A DNA stretch of 64,000 nucleotides from Alphaproteobacteria bacterium (GCA_024742735.1 JANSXV010000002.1:1-64000); one strand, 5' to 3'. Positions 16,313 through 26,222 are shown, counted from the first letter of the stretch. The notes: generated by a model not told the origin, from the sequence alone. Numbers and translations: made by a program.

Positions 16313-17830
16313 CTATGGCGCCTCATGGCGCACGCTGAGCCCGAGAGCGGCCGCGTCCGGGGTCGCGCCCTCGCCCATGATCTCGGCCATGGAGACTGGC
16401 TCGTCCGGGGCGAGCGTGACGGTCAGCGTTCCGCCCTGACCGATGAAACCGGTCAGCGCGGTTTGCAGCTCGCTCATGAGCTGAGGGGGGACCATGTCCC
16501 CGGCGAACGCCGCCCCCAGCGCCACATAGGCGCCGGCCTGGACCCGAAGCTGTTCGGGCGTGACGCCCTGCATCTCGGCAAGGACCGCCAGGGACCGGTC
16601 AAGCAGGGACTGGTCTTCGAGCGCGAACACCATGCGCTCGATCATCAGCGGTGCGAACACTTCGGCCGGCGGTGTGTCGCCGGCCTCCGCGCCTTCGCTT
16701 TCCAGCCACGCGGCGTAGGCGTCGGCATAGGCGGCTGCACCGCTGGCCGCCTGCTCAAAGCGAAGCGTGAAGCCGTCCTCAAGGCGCAGATAGTTCTCAT
16801 CGATGGTCTGCACGCGGTCTGCGTCCAGATCGTAGACGACAGCGTTCTCCAGCGAGAAATCCAGCGAGTCATATCCGAGCTGCTCCAGCGCCTGGGCCAG
16901 CTGCGCGCCCTGGGCGCCGGCGTCCGCATCGGCGCTGAGCGACAGGCGCTCCATCACCGTGCGGGAGATGAGGCGGCCGCCGCTGTCCTCAACAGCGCCG
17001 GACAGGCCCGGCATGTCCACCAGAAGTCCGGCGGCGCGAACCGTAAGGCCGGAAATCGCGAAGCTGTCATACTGGCTGTTCGGCGTCAGGGCGCCGGCCA
17101 GAGGCGCGGCGGGGGCGGATTCGCCATCGGCGAGGCCAGCCAGCTGCGAGGCGAGACCCTCAGCGGCCAGGCGATCCAGCGATATCGCGACCGGCGCGCC
17201 CTGCTCATCGGTCGTCTCAAAGCGCAGCGCCCCGATGCGCACCTGCTCCAGCTTCTCGCCGTCATGGCCGGCCGCCGAGGCCGTGGCGAGGGACAGCTCA
17301 AGCGGCTGGCCGGTTTCGCTGGTCCCAGTGACCGACAGAGCATCAATGCGCATCTCGCCGAAGCGCCCGGACGCCGGGTCGGCGGCGTCGAAGAAGGTCT
17401 CCCGCCCCTGCAACGCGGCGGCGACCGCCTCGGCCACTTCCGGTCCGGCGTCCACGATCAGGAGCTGATCGAAGGTGGCGGTGAGATCGCCGTCGGTTTC
17501 AGTGACCTGCGCGTCGTTCAGTTCAAAGCGGGCGAAGACCGGACCCTCGTCGCTCAGCGCCGGTCCGTCCAGGACCAGGCGCGCGGCCCGGAGCGAGCCT
17601 TCGGGATCGTCGACCGTGACGCCCTCGAAGGTGAAGCGCGCGCCGTCCTGGGTCCGGCTCTCCCAGCTGACCCGGCCTTGTTCAGCCAGGCCGAAGGCCG
17701 CCAGCGCTTCGCTCGCCGATTCCGCGCTGACGGGAGCGGACGGCCCAGCCTCCGGCTCGCCCGGCGAGCAGGCGGCGAACGTAAGTCCGGCGGCGAGGAC
17801 GGCGGAGTGAAGGACGAAGCGGGCGGTCAT
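16313..17830 (-). CDS. Lipoprotein of unknown function, paralogue of the following gene
   Basis: The 505-residue protein has a lipobox LTFAAC near residue 20, so it is probably lipid-anchored; its paralogue downstream has an ordinary signal peptide instead. No domain is recognised. Shared features are an N-terminal VSWESRTQDGARFTFEGV block, a central YDSLDFSLENAVVYD resembling YDRLDLSFEGASIYD, and a C-terminal TALTGFIGQGGTLTV. The start at ATG 17830 was chosen for the signal peptide; the open frame extends upstream over the recF end. The lengths are nearly equal, which suggests both copies are under selection. Confidence 0.65.
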   Translation of the reverse strand: MTARFVLHSAVLAAGLTFAACSPGEPEAGPSAPVSAESASEALAAFGLAEQGRVSWESRTQDGARFTFEGVTVDDPEGSLRAARLVLDGPALSDEGPVFARFELNDAQVTETDGDLTATFDQLLIVDAGPEVAEAVAAALQGRETFFDAADPASGRFGEMRIDALSVTGTSETGQPLELSLATASAAGHDGEKLEQVRIGALRFETTDEQGAPVAISLDRLAAEGLASQLAGLADGESAPAAPLAGALTPNSQYDSFAISGLTVRAAGLLVDMPGLSGAVEDSGGRLISRTVMERLSLSADADAGAQGAQLAQALEQLGYDSLDFSLENAVVYDLDADRVQTIDENYLRLEDGFTLRFEQAASGAAAYADAYAAWLESEGAEAGDTPPAEVFAPLMIERMVFALEDQSLLDRSLAVLAEMQGVTPEQLRVQAGAYVALGAAFAGDMVPPQLMSELQTALTGFIGQGGTLTVTLAPDEPVSMAEIMGEGATPDAAALGLSVRHEAP

Positions 17831-17933
17831 GGCGAGCTCCTGTTGACGGCTGCGCTGGCAGTGTAGGCGACCCGTGCGAAACGCGCACCCGGCAGGCTTT
17901 ATGTCTGACCGCATTTTAACCTGACAAGGCCGA

Positions 17934-19106
17934 TCAGACGGGCCCGGCGCGTCCATCTTCGACCATGAAACGCTGCACGGACGGGCCGAAGACCTCAAAC
18001 AGGCCGGCCTCGACGCCGGTCAGCCAGGCCTGGGCGTTCAGATCGATGAGGGCTTCAGCCAGACCCTCGCGCCGCGCCACGTCCAGATGGGCGCAGGCTT
18101 CGTCCAGGATCAGCACCGGCGCCGCACCCCGCGCCCGCGCGATCGCCGCGCCCTGGGCCAGCGCCAGGCCGAGCACCAGCGCCTTCTGCTCGCCCGTAGA
18201 GCAGTCCGCCGCCGGCTGGTCCTTCTCGCGATGCCGGGCGGTCAGCTCCGTGCGGTGCGGCCCGGTCAGCGCCCGTCCCGCCGCCCCGTCCCGAGGCCGC
18301 GCCTTGCGCAACGCCTCCAGGAAGCCGGTTTCAGCCTCAGCCGCGCTCACGCCTTCGGCCAGGCGAGCCTCGACAACCCCTTCCAGCGCCAGATCGGCTT
18401 TTGGGAAGGCGGTGTCCGGGCGGGCGTCGATTTCCGCCTGCAGCCGGGCCAGCGCATTGAGGCGCGCCGCGGCCATGGCGGTCCCGGCGGCGGCCATCTT
18501 CGCTTCCAGCGCATCCAGCCAGCTGGGGTCGGCCCGTCCGCCGTCCTGTTCGCGGTCGAGCAAGCGCTGACGTTCGCGCTGGGCCTTCTCATAGGCGTTG
18601 GCCTCCGCCCCGTGATCAGGCGCGCCCGCCAGAACCAGCCGATCAAAAAAGCGCATGCGGTCCGAGCGCGATCCCGCCCAGAGCCGGTCTTCCCGCGGGG
18701 TGAGCCAGAGCATGGGGAAAAGCCGTGCGAGCGCGCTTTGCGTCGCTGCAGCGCCGTCCAGCTTCGTCTTGCGCCGCGATGGCTCTGCCGGGTCGGAGCC
18801 GGTGGCCAGGCTGACGGAGCCGTCCACCGTCATGGCCTCCGCATAGACGCCCCACACCGGATCGGGCCCGGCCGGCGTGCGCCGGCGCACCGCGTCCGAG
18901 CCGGCTGCGCGCACGCCCCGTCCAGGCCCGAGAAAAGAGACTGCTTCGACGAGATTGGTCTTGCCGGCCCCGTTGGGTCCGAACAGGGCGACGGGCCGGG
19001 CGTCCAGCGCCAGGTCCAGATGAGCATAATTGCGAAAGCCGGTGAGCTTCAGCCGGGTGACGGCGGGCCGCTCTCGCGACGGGGCGTTCGGGTCAGCTTC
19101 GCTCAC
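17934..19106 (-). CDS. recF: DNA replication and repair protein RecF
   Basis: This 390-residue SMC-like ATPase loads RecA at gaps together with RecO and RecR. Walker A is GPNGAGKTN from residue 43. The ABC-type signature region is TGEQKALVLGLALAQG, and Walker B is PVLILDEACAHLD. The start codon overlaps the dnaN stop by four bases, so the two genes are translationally coupled. The dnaN-recF order is the common bacterial one. gyrB does not follow. Confidence 0.95.
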   Translation of the reverse strand: MSEADPNAPSRERPAVTRLKLTGFRNYAHLDLALDARPVALFGPNGAGKTNLVEAVSFLGPGRGVRAAGSDAVRRRTPAGPDPVWGVYAEAMTVDGSVSLATGSDPAEPSRRKTKLDGAAATQSALARLFPMLWLTPREDRLWAGSRSDRMRFFDRLVLAGAPDHGAEANAYEKAQRERQRLLDREQDGGRADPSWLDALEAKMAAAGTAMAAARLNALARLQAEIDARPDTAFPKADLALEGVVEARLAEGVSAAEAETGFLEALRKARPRDGAAGRALTGPHRTELTARHREKDQPAADCSTGEQKALVLGLALAQGAAIARARGAAPVLILDEACAHLDVARREGLAEALIDLNAQAWLTGVEAGLFEVFGPSVQRFMVEDGRAGPV

Positions 19107-20221
19107 ACCCGCAGCGGCATCAGCACATATTCCGCGTCGGGATCACCGGAATCGGTCACGCGCGTCGGCGAGCCGGAATCAGCGAACTCGAACACGGCCT
19201 CGTCGCCCTCGATCTGGCCGGCCACGTCCAGCAGGTAGCGGGCGTTGAAGCCGATCGCCATCTCGTCGGACGTATAATCTGCGACCAGCTCCTCATTGGC
19301 CGCGCCGCTTTCAGGATTGTTCACCGTCAGCGTGAGCTGGCCGTCGGACAGGGCGAGCTTCACCGAGCGGGACTTTTCCTGGGAGATCGTAGCCACACGG
19401 TCCACGGCCTGGGCGAACGGCGCCCGGTCGATGCGCAGGATCTTGTCGTTGCCGCGGGGGATGACCCGCTCATAATCGGGGAAGGCGCCGTCAATGAGTT
19501 TGGAGGTCAGCACCGCCGCACCCAGCTGAAAGCGGATCTTGCCCTCGCTGACCGAAATATCGACATCGCCGTCGAGATCTTCCAGCAGCCGGCGCAGCTC
19601 CTGGATCGGCTTGCGCGGCACGATGACCGCCGGCATGGCGGCGGCCCCGTCCGGCAGGTCGGTCTCGGCAAGCGCCAGACGGTGACCATCTGTGGCCACG
19701 GCGCGCAGCGTCTTGCGGCCGTCACGCTCGGCGGCGTGCATGTGGATGCCGTTGAGATAATAGCGCGTCTCTTCGGTGGAGACCGCAAAGCGGGTCTTGT
19801 CGATCAGGCGCGCCAGCTCCCCGGCGGGCATGGAGAAGCTGGTCGCCAGGTCCTCGCTGGGCATGACCGGGAAATCACCCGGCGGCAGGACCGGCAGGTT
19901 GAAGCGCGACCGGCCCGCCGACAGGGACAGGCGCGGATCTTCCCCGCCCAGCTCCAGCGTGACCTGGCTGCCCTCGGGCAGTTTGCGGGCGATCTCGTAA
20001 AGCGTCTGGGCCGGCGCCGTGACCACGCCTTCGCGGCCGATTTCGGCTTCGGCTTCCTCGACAATCTCCATGTCCAGGTCCGTCGCGGTGAATCGCGCGA
20101 AGCCATCCTTGGCGTTGATCAGGACGTTGGAGAGGATCGGAATCGTGTTGCGCCGCTCCACGACCGCCTGAACGTGGCCGAGAGCCTTGAGAAGGGTGGC
20201 GCGCTCGATGGTGAGCTTCAT
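19103..20221 (-). CDS. dnaN: DNA polymerase III sliding clamp, beta subunit
   Basis: This 372-residue beta clamp forms a ring dimer that tethers DNA polymerase III. It starts MKLTIERATLLKALGHVQ and ends with DAEYVLMPLRV, both standard. The three-domain length is usual. A terminator separates it from the upstream dnaA gene, so it probably uses its own promoter in 20222-20298. recF overlaps its end by four bases. Confidence 0.97.
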   Translation of the reverse strand: MKLTIERATLLKALGHVQAVVERRNTIPILSNVLINAKDGFARFTATDLDMEIVEEAEAEIGREGVVTAPAQTLYEIARKLPEGSQVTLELGGEDPRLSLSAGRSRFNLPVLPPGDFPVMPSEDLATSFSMPAGELARLIDKTRFAVSTEETRYYLNGIHMHAAERDGRKTLRAVATDGHRLALAETDLPDGAAAMPAVIVPRKPIQELRRLLEDLDGDVDISVSEGKIRFQLGAAVLTSKLIDGAFPDYERVIPRGNDKILRIDRAPFAQAVDRVATISQEKSRSVKLALSDGQLTLTVNNPESGAANEELVADYTSDEMAIGFNARYLLDVAGQIEGDEAVFEFADSGSPTRVTDSGDPDAEYVLMPLRV

Positions 20222-20298
20222 CTGTCGCCTCTGCCTGGCTGGGGGGCGGATTCAGAAACGTTGAGAATCGCCGTGAACTAAAGGACGAGAACCATAAA

Positions 20299-20339
20299 CC
20301 AAAAAAAACCGCCGCAAGAAGGGTTCTCTTGCGGCGGTT
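20299..20339 (-). terminator. Rho-independent terminator between dnaA and dnaN
   Basis: On the minus strand a 13-bp stem (AACCGCCGCAAGA with TCTTGCGGCGGTT) is followed by eight T residues. It lies about 20 bases after the dnaA stop and would separate dnaA and dnaN transcription. Confidence 0.88.
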
Positions 20340-20357
20340 CTGAAAAATCTCTGCGGC

Positions 20358-21773
20358 TCACCCTCGCAAGCGCCGCCGGACCGCCTCCACATCCTCGGCC
20401 AGCACCGCGTCGGACGGCAGAAGCTCGGAGATCTTGGTCACGGCATGAATGACCGTGGAGTGGTCCCGCCCGCCGAAGCGCCGCCCGATATCGGGCAGGG
20501 AGCGCGTGGTCATGGACTTGGCCAGATACATGGCGATGTGGCGCGGCCGAACCACTGTCTTGGTGCGGCGCTTGGACAGAATGTCCTCCACCGACAGGTC
20601 GAAATAGCTCGCCACCGCCTTCTGGATTTCATCCACAGTAACGCGCTTTTCCGCCGTCACCGGCAATTCGCCCAGCGCCTCCTCGACCGTGTCCAGGGTT
20701 ACCGGGCGGTTCATCATGGCGGTGCGCACGATGATGTTGTTCAGAACGCCTTCCAGTTCGCGCGCCGAGGTGGTCACACGGGCGGCCAGGAAATCACGCA
20801 CGGTTTCGGAGACTTCAAGGTCCGGGCAGTGGCTACGGGCCTGGGCGATCTTGCAGTCGATGATCTTGCGGCGCAGATCCAGGTCCGGACCCTGCAGCGG
20901 GCAGGCGAACCCTCCCGAAAGGATATCACGCAGGCGGCGGTCTGCGACGTTCAGGTCGGACGGCGCGCAATGGCTGGCGAGCACCACCTGCTTGTCAGCG
21001 GCCATCAGCGCGTTGACCGTCTGGAGGAATTCCAGCTCGGTCGCCTGCTTGCCGGCGATGAAGTGCACGTCGTCGATCAGCAGCACGTCGCAGTCGCGCA
21101 CCAGCTCCTTGAAGGGCTGCACGTCGCGGGCGCGCAGAGCGGACTGGAAGCCGTTGAGGAATTCCTCGGCGGTCAGGTAGAGCGCCTTGCGCCCGCGTTC
21201 GCCCAGCTGCACGGCGTGGGCGATGGCGGCCAGGAGGTGGGTCTTGCCCACCCCGTAATCGCCATGGAAGAAAACCGGGTTGAAGGGCGGGGTTTCCGAC
21301 CCGGCGACCGCCTTGGCCGCCGTGCTGGCCATGATGTTCGCCGAGCCGACCATGAACGTGTCGAAGGTGAAGCGCGCCTCACGGCGCTCCGGCTCGCCGC
21401 CTGAAAGCGCAGCAACGCTCACCGACCCTCTCAGGCGGCCGGACCGGACCGTCTCTGCTGTCGCAGAGACGTCGGCCGGTGCGCGCTGGGGCGCCGGCGA
21501 GGACTTCAGACCGGCTTCGGTGCAGATCAGGATGTCGCGCGCTGTGGCGTCGAGCCCCGCCCAGAGCCCGCGCACGCGGGCGCCCAGATTGTCTTCAACC
21601 CAGGCACGGGAGAACTCGTTCGGGCACAGCACGCACACCCGGCCGAAATCATCACCCTGAACGCGCAGCCGTGCGATCTCGGCCGCGTAGACGATGTCGC
21701 CGTATTCCGCGCGCAGATGCGCGCGGACCTCGCGCCAGATCGTCACGATGGATTGCGCTGCGTTTCCGGTCAT
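20358..21773 (-). CDS. dnaA: Chromosomal replication initiator DnaA
   Basis: This 471-residue AAA+ initiator has domain I (IVTIWREVRAHLRAEYG). The ATPase has Walker A GDYGVGKTH and Walker B LLIDDVHF. Domain IV carries the DnaA signature RRFGGRDHSTVIHAV. Start choice is uncertain: ATG 21773 gives a conventional short N-terminus, and ATG 21821 would add 16 residues. Domain II is short. The gene ends at a strong terminator. Upstream lies an AT-rich region with a GANTC site. Confidence 0.95.
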   Translation of the reverse strand: MTGNAAQSIVTIWREVRAHLRAEYGDIVYAAEIARLRVQGDDFGRVCVLCPNEFSRAWVEDNLGARVRGLWAGLDATARDILICTEAGLKSSPAPQRAPADVSATAETVRSGRLRGSVSVAALSGGEPERREARFTFDTFMVGSANIMASTAAKAVAGSETPPFNPVFFHGDYGVGKTHLLAAIAHAVQLGERGRKALYLTAEEFLNGFQSALRARDVQPFKELVRDCDVLLIDDVHFIAGKQATELEFLQTVNALMAADKQVVLASHCAPSDLNVADRRLRDILSGGFACPLQGPDLDLRRKIIDCKIAQARSHCPDLEVSETVRDFLAARVTTSARELEGVLNNIIVRTAMMNRPVTLDTVEEALGELPVTAEKRVTVDEIQKAVASYFDLSVEDILSKRRTKTVVRPRHIAMYLAKSMTTRSLPDIGRRFGGRDHSTVIHAVTKISELLPSDAVLAEDVEAVRRRLRG

Positions 21774-22195
21774 GTCCGCCCTGCCCTGGAGGGTCGCGGC
21801 GACGCGCTGCTGATGCCCCATTTCAACCCCAACCTCATATGCTCGCCGCGCGGTCAAAGCCCGCGGTCAAATCGTTGATTTTGGACGCAGTTTCTCCGTT
21901 CCGCCAAGCGCAATCACGCCGCCCGGCGGTTGATATTCATTCCGTATGGAGATGACTAACGTCGAGGTCCCGTAGGTTATCCGGGCGGGAAAACGAATCA
22001 ACACCATTAACCACGAAAACAGCGTCAATCCGGCCTTGACATACCATTTCCGCAAGCGGCTCGGGCGTTTGCGTCGTGAAAAAAATTCAGCACCGTTTTT
22101 GCTCTTGCAGGCGCGGTGATTTTCTGTTCTCAGCCAACTGGTAGACATCGCCGGATCGCTTGCACAGACAGGCGATCACGGTCAACGCGAACATA
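21774..22195. other. AT-rich intergenic region upstream of dnaA
   Basis: This stretch between dnaA and the rpsT terminator holds no convincing gene. It contains two direct CGCGGTCAAA repeats (21849-21858 and 21862-21871, 13-bp period) just upstream of the longer dnaA start. There is one GANTC (GAATC 21995-21999), the CcrM methylation target of this group. A TTATCCGGG at about 21979 is only a partial DnaA-box match. It is probably the dnaA promoter. I do not see enough DnaA boxes to call an origin. Confidence 0.5.
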
Positions 22196-22230
22196 ATAAA
22201 AAACGCCTGCGGCGCCGGGCCGCAGGCGTT
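22196..22230 (-). terminator. Rho-independent terminator of rpsT
   Basis: AACGCCTGCGGC and GCCGCAGGCGTT form a perfect 12-bp stem with a five-base loop. On the minus strand it is followed by a T-rich tract, 30 bases after the rpsT stop. Confidence 0.88.
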
Positions 22231-22259
22231 CGAATTTTCATCCGGGAAAAGACGGGTTT

Positions 22260-22529
22260 TTACTTGGCCGTCATGGCCTTGACCCGCGCGGAGAGGCGCG
22301 AGACCGTCCGCGAACCGGTGTTCTTGTGGATGATCCCGTGAGACACCGCTTTCATCACTTCGGACTCGGCGGTGCGCAGCGCCTCGCGGGCCTGGCCCTC
22401 ATCGCCGGCGGCGACCGCCGCATGCAGCTTCTTCACGAAGGTCCGCATGCGCGTGCGGCGGCCTTTGTTCAGTTCGGTGCGGCGCGCGATCTTGCGCGTC
22501 ATTTTCTTGGCCGAGCGAGTGTTCGCCAT
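22260..22529 (-). CDS. rpsT: 30S ribosomal protein S20
   Basis: This 89-residue, strongly basic S20 binds 16S rRNA early in small-subunit assembly. It starts [19 protein letters not shown] and has the conserved [12 protein letters not shown] segment near the end. It lies directly upstream of dnaA in the same direction, as in Caulobacter and many alphaproteobacteria, but a terminator intervenes. The 139 bases upstream contain no other gene. Confidence 0.97.
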   Translation of the reverse strand: MANTRSAKKMTRKIARRTELNKGRRTRMRTFVKKLHAAVAAGDEGQAREALRTAESEVMKAVSHGIIHKNTGSRTVSRLSARVKAMTAK

Positions 22530-22668
22530 GGGTGTCGTCCAACTTTCGTTCTTACAGGTTCTGCATCGGGGCGCGCGAGGCGGCGCGCAGCCCTCCTGAA
22601 ACGCATGAGGCGCGGGCTATAGCCCTCCGCCTTTGCCCAGTCAACCGAGTCCGTACGCCGCTCGGCGC

Positions 22669-23445
22669 CTAGCGGTGCTTGAAGTGCGGCTGGCGCTTGT
22701 CGGCGAAGGCCGCCATCCCCTCGGTCTGGTCCTCGGTGGCGAACTGGGACTGGAAGACCCGGCGCTCGAAGCGCACACCCTCGGCCAGACCCATTTCGAA
22801 GGCCATGTTGATGGCTTCCTTGGTCATCATGGCGATGGGCAGGGATTTCCTGGAGATGGCGTCCGCCGCCTCCATGGCGACGTCCATCAGCTCGTCGGCC
22901 GGCACGACGCGGCTCACCAGCCCGGCGCGCTCGGCCTCCTCGGCGGGCATCATGCGCCCGGTCAGACACAGATCCATGGCCTTGGCCTTGCCCACGGCGC
23001 GCGGCAGGCGCTGGGTGCCGCCTGCGCCCGGCATGACCCCCAGATTGATCTCCGGCTGACCAAACTTGGCCGTTTCCGACGCGATGATGAAATCGCACAT
23101 CATGGCGATTTCGCAGCCGCCGCCCAGCGCATAGCCGGACACCGCCGCGATGATCGGCTTGCGGAAGCGCGCCACGCTCTCCCACGTTTCCGCAAAGGGA
23201 TCGTGCTTGTAGAGCGAGATGAAGTCCTTCTCCTGGAGCTCCTTGATGTCGGCGCCGGCGGCGAAGGCCTTCGCCGATCCGGTCAGCACCACACAGCCGA
23301 TCTCTTCGTCACGCTCGAAATCGGCGAGCGCCTGGGTCAACTCCTGGGTCAGCTCGTCACACAGCGCATTGAGCGCGGACGGGCGGTCCAGGGTGATGAC
23401 CCCGACGCGGCCCTCGGTCTTGGTCTGGATCGTCTTATAGGCCAT
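22669..23445 (-). CDS. Enoyl-CoA hydratase
   Basis: This 258-residue crotonase-family protein hydrates 2-enoyl-CoA in beta-oxidation. The oxyanion-hole segments are [11 protein letters not shown] and [14 protein letters not shown]. The catalytic glutamates fit E in GGGCEIAM and in [16 protein letters not shown]. The C-terminal helix [12 protein letters not shown] is typical of mitochondrial-type short-chain hydratases. Start at MAYKTIQT (23445). A 12-bp palindrome lies 22-47 bases upstream and may regulate it. Confidence 0.93.
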   Translation of the reverse strand: MAYKTIQTKTEGRVGVITLDRPSALNALCDELTQELTQALADFERDEEIGCVVLTGSAKAFAAGADIKELQEKDFISLYKHDPFAETWESVARFRKPIIAAVSGYALGGGCEIAMMCDFIIASETAKFGQPEINLGVMPGAGGTQRLPRAVGKAKAMDLCLTGRMMPAEEAERAGLVSRVVPADELMDVAMEAADAISRKSLPIAMMTKEAINMAFEMGLAEGVRFERRVFQSQFATEDQTEGMAAFADKRQPHFKHR

Positions 23446-23466
23446 GCGGCCCTCCAAGCAGTCTGG

Positions 23467-23492
23467 AGCGTCCTGACCGGGGTCAGGACGCT
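23467..23492. promoter_or_regulatory. Perfect 12-bp inverted repeat before the enoyl-CoA hydratase gene
   Basis: AGCGTCCTGACC, two bases, GGTCAGGACGCT lies 22 bases upstream of the hydratase start and 75 bases after the TraB-like stop. There is no T run on either strand, so it is a poor terminator. An operator or a 5'-leader hairpin is more likely. Confidence 0.5.
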
Positions 23493-23584
23493 TGGGGAAG
23501 CGACAAAACGCGCGAGTGCATACACGAAGCCCGCCCCGGGGTCGACCTCCCCGGCGCGGGCTCGATGCAGGACGACGTCTGCGC

Positions 23585-24544
23585 CTAGCGGCGGGTGACC
23601 GTTACGCCTTCAGCTTCAAGAAGGGCGATAACGCCTTCTTCGCCGGGCATGTGGCCGGCGCCGACCGCCACGAAGGCGTCCTCGGAGCCCTCCAGAGCCG
23701 CAAGGATCTGCGGGATCCAGTTGTGGTTCCGCTCCACGATAAGGCGACCATAGAGCTCCGGAGAGGTCTCGCGCATCTCGCCGTTGATGAGCTGGTCGAT
23801 GTGTTCCATGTCGCCGACGGCCCAGGCCTGGACCAGCTCGGTCAGGACATCGGGGTCCTCGACCATCTGCTGCACGCCGATCTCGAAATCAGCAATCTGG
23901 ACTTCCATGGAGCTGCCGGAGATGAAGCGCAGCTGCTCCTCGACCGTCTCGAAATAACCGAACTCCTTGCCGGCCTCCTCGGCCTCGGCCGTGAGCGCGG
24001 CTTCCACGCCGGAGCCGGGCTGATAGCCGGCGGCCTGCATCTGCAACACGGCCATCTGCAGGCTCGCCAGCCAGGGCTGGAGCGGGTCGAGCTGGCTCAT
24101 GAAAGCGTCGGCCGGGGCCCCGATGCGCTCGGCGATGACCGCGACATAGTCCCTGGCTTCATCGCTGATCATTGAGGACAGAGTGACCCCTGGCGCGTTC
24201 AGGCCCAGCTGCGGGACCAGAGCTTGCATCTGCGCCTGGGCTTCGGGCGACAGGGCGTCGACCTCGAAATAGAGGGTTTCGGCGTCCACGAAGGCCGAGG
24301 TGATCTCCTCAGTGCGCCAGTCCAGCTGTGGCGGCAGGATATGCACAGTGCCGAACAGATAGACCGTGCTGTCTTCGTCAGAGATCGACCACAGGGCCGG
24401 GCTCGCCTCAATGGCGGCGTAATCGGTCTGGGCCTGGGCATTGGCCCCGCCGATCAGGACAATCGCGGCGCCCCCAAGCAGGGCGGCCACCGGAGCTTGG
24501 CGCTTGGTCTCGCGGGTCAGGCAGGCTTTCAGGGACTTGAACAT
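23585..24544 (-). CDS. TraB/GumN family exported protein
   Basis: This 319-residue TraB/GumN (PrgY-like) family protein has an N-terminal hydrophobic signal segment ending near NAQAQ. The two signature motifs are FGTVHILPP near the start and [15 protein letters not shown] near the end, with RNHNW between them. These GxxH motifs suggest a metal-dependent hydrolase related to Tiki peptidases. ATG 24544 follows AAGGA at good spacing; 24562 is an alternative. Function in bacteria is largely unknown. Confidence 0.85.
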   Translation of the reverse strand: MFKSLKACLTRETKRQAPVAALLGGAAIVLIGGANAQAQTDYAAIEASPALWSISDEDSTVYLFGTVHILPPQLDWRTEEITSAFVDAETLYFEVDALSPEAQAQMQALVPQLGLNAPGVTLSSMISDEARDYVAVIAERIGAPADAFMSQLDPLQPWLASLQMAVLQMQAAGYQPGSGVEAALTAEAEEAGKEFGYFETVEEQLRFISGSSMEVQIADFEIGVQQMVEDPDVLTELVQAWAVGDMEHIDQLINGEMRETSPELYGRLIVERNHNWIPQILAALEGSEDAFVAVGAGHMPGEEGVIALLEAEGVTVTRR

Positions 24545-24684
24545 GGGGAGGTCCTTTCTCATCGCGTTCCCGGACGCCCTCTCCGCCCAGGTTGGTCATG
24601 GGTATATCGAGCGTATTGTTGTGTGTCTACAACATTTAGATCAACATGTACGAAGTTTCATGAAAGGCCTAACGCCGAACGCGC

Positions 24685-25542
24685 CTAGCGCTGGCACCCC
24701 GGACAGTAAAAGGTTGAACGATTGGACTGAACGATGCGCTTCACCGTCCCGCAGCCGCGCCGGCAGGGCTCGCCCTCCCGGCCGTAGACATCAAAGCGAT
24801 GCTGGAAGTAGCCCATGGCTCCGTCCGCTCCGGCATAGTCGCGCAGGGTCGACCCGCCCGCTTCGATCGCCTCGGCGATGACGGCGCGCACGGCCGCGGC
24901 CAGGCGCTCGGCGCGCACGCCTGTCGCGCTGGCGCACAGGCGCTTGGGCGAAATCCTTGCCCTCCAGAGCGCTTCGCAGACATAGATATTGCCCAGCCCC
25001 GCCACGACGCGCTGATCCAGAAGTCCCGCCTTGACCGGCGAGCGGCGCCCCTTGAAAGCTTGGGACAGGGCCGGGCCCGAGAAGGCGTTGGACTGCGGTT
25101 CAGGACCCAGGCCGGCGAGATAAGGTCCGGTGTCGTCAGCCCCGGTCTCAAACAGGTCCATGAAGCCGAACCGGCGCGGGTCGTTATAGGTGACGGTCAC
25201 CCCGCCCTCCATATCGAACACGACATGGTCATGCTTTGGGTCGGCCGCAGGCGCGTAGACGAAATCGCCCGGCTGGCGCTTCAGGTCCTCGGCGGTGATG
25301 GAGAACCGTCCCGACATGCCCAGATGCATCAGAAGCGTTTCGCCTGAACCCAGACGGAGCAGAAGGTATTTCGCACGCCGGTCCAGGCGATCGACCCGCG
25401 TGCCGGTCAGGCGCTCGGCGAAACGCTGCGGAAAGGGGAAGCGCAGATCGGCCCGGTTCGCCCGGGCCGACACAATCCGGCGGCCTTCCATGGCCGGGAT
25501 GAGACCCCGGCGCACGGTCTCGACTTCAGGCAGTTCAGGCAT
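24685..25542 (-). CDS. mutM: Formamidopyrimidine-DNA glycosylase
   Basis: This 285-residue bifunctional glycosylase/AP lyase removes 8-oxoguanine and formamidopyrimidines. After the initiator Met comes [13 protein letters not shown], with Pro1 as the Schiff-base nucleophile and Glu2 as the catalytic acid. The helix-two-turn-helix and a C-terminal zinc finger, with cysteines in EPCRRGCG and FYCPGCQR, are complete. Of two adjacent ATGs, the second (25542) puts Pro at position 1. ubiE lies nearby on the opposite strand, a common alphaproteobacterial neighbourhood. Confidence 0.96.
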   Translation of the reverse strand: MPELPEVETVRRGLIPAMEGRRIVSARANRADLRFPFPQRFAERLTGTRVDRLDRRAKYLLLRLGSGETLLMHLGMSGRFSITAEDLKRQPGDFVYAPAADPKHDHVVFDMEGGVTVTYNDPRRFGFMDLFETGADDTGPYLAGLGPEPQSNAFSGPALSQAFKGRRSPVKAGLLDQRVVAGLGNIYVCEALWRARISPKRLCASATGVRAERLAAAVRAVIAEAIEAGGSTLRDYAGADGAMGYFQHRFDVYGREGEPCRRGCGTVKRIVQSNRSTFYCPGCQR

Positions 25543-25586
25543 CACTCTACCTTCAAGGACAAAGACGTCTGAGGGGGAGATTAGCG

Positions 25587-26222
25587 ATGGTTCGCCGCGG
25601 CGACAGCCCGACCGGCGCCGGACGCGCGGCTGGCGTCGCGCTGGGCGCGCTGAATGATCTCACACGCCGACGCGCCGGCGTGGATCACCCCGGTCTTTAT
25701 CCCAACGCCGACAACCCCTGGACCGATCAGCTGGCGCGCCGCCTGCGCGTCCTGGCAGGCGAGGAGCTGGCGCGCGCGCCCGATCCCGGCCACCGCCATG
25801 TCATCGCCGCACGCTGGCGCGCCGCCGCGCTTCTTGAGGACAGCCCTGTCGAGGCCGCCCGAACGCCGGTCTATGACATCGCCTGGCGGGTCTACGCAGC
25901 CGATTGCGCCCGCATGACCGGCCAGCCCCTGATCGCGGAATGCGCCTGGAAGGGCGGTTGGGCCGCCCTGGCCCCGGCCTGCGACCGGCTCGCCCAGGGC
26001 CGGGCCGGGCTGAAGCTTGTGTGCGCCATGGCCGATCCGGAGACCGCGCTGGGAGACATGACGCTGGCGGAAGCCTGCGCCTTTCGCATCTCCGCTTTCG
26101 CGCCAGCGGGAGACCGGGTGTTGCTGGCGTTCTACGGGGGAGCGGACGGCTGGCGCAGCGAGGCTGGGTTTACACTGTTCGCCTATACGACCGGGGAGCG
26201 GGACCTGAATCCGGCCGGCTGA
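25587..26222 (+). CDS. Hypothetical protein
   Basis: I recognise no family for this 211-residue protein between mutM (divergent) and ubiE (same strand). It has no signal peptide or transmembrane helix and is rich in Ala and Arg. It has four tryptophans in the second half and several cysteines in [16 protein letters not shown] and LKLVCAM, without metal-site spacing. Codon usage is GC-rich like its neighbours. It could be co-transcribed with ubiE, 61 bases downstream. Confidence 0.55.
   Translation: MVRRGDSPTGAGRAAGVALGALNDLTRRRAGVDHPGLYPNADNPWTDQLARRLRVLAGEELARAPDPGHRHVIAARWRAAALLEDSPVEAARTPVYDIAWRVYAADCARMTGQPLIAECAWKGGWAALAPACDRLAQGRAGLKLVCAMADPETALGDMTLAEACAFRISAFAPAGDRVLLAFYGGADGWRSEAGFTLFAYTTGERDLNPAG

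Noticed and set aside
21867-22148. 93-codon minus-strand frame upstream of dnaA
   Set aside because: It has no good ribosome-binding site, no family pattern and lies across the likely dnaA promoter.
21774-22259. dnaA-rpsT gap as the replication origin
   Set aside because: Only one weak DnaA-box match was seen; in Caulobacter relatives oriC lies near hemE, which is not in this window.
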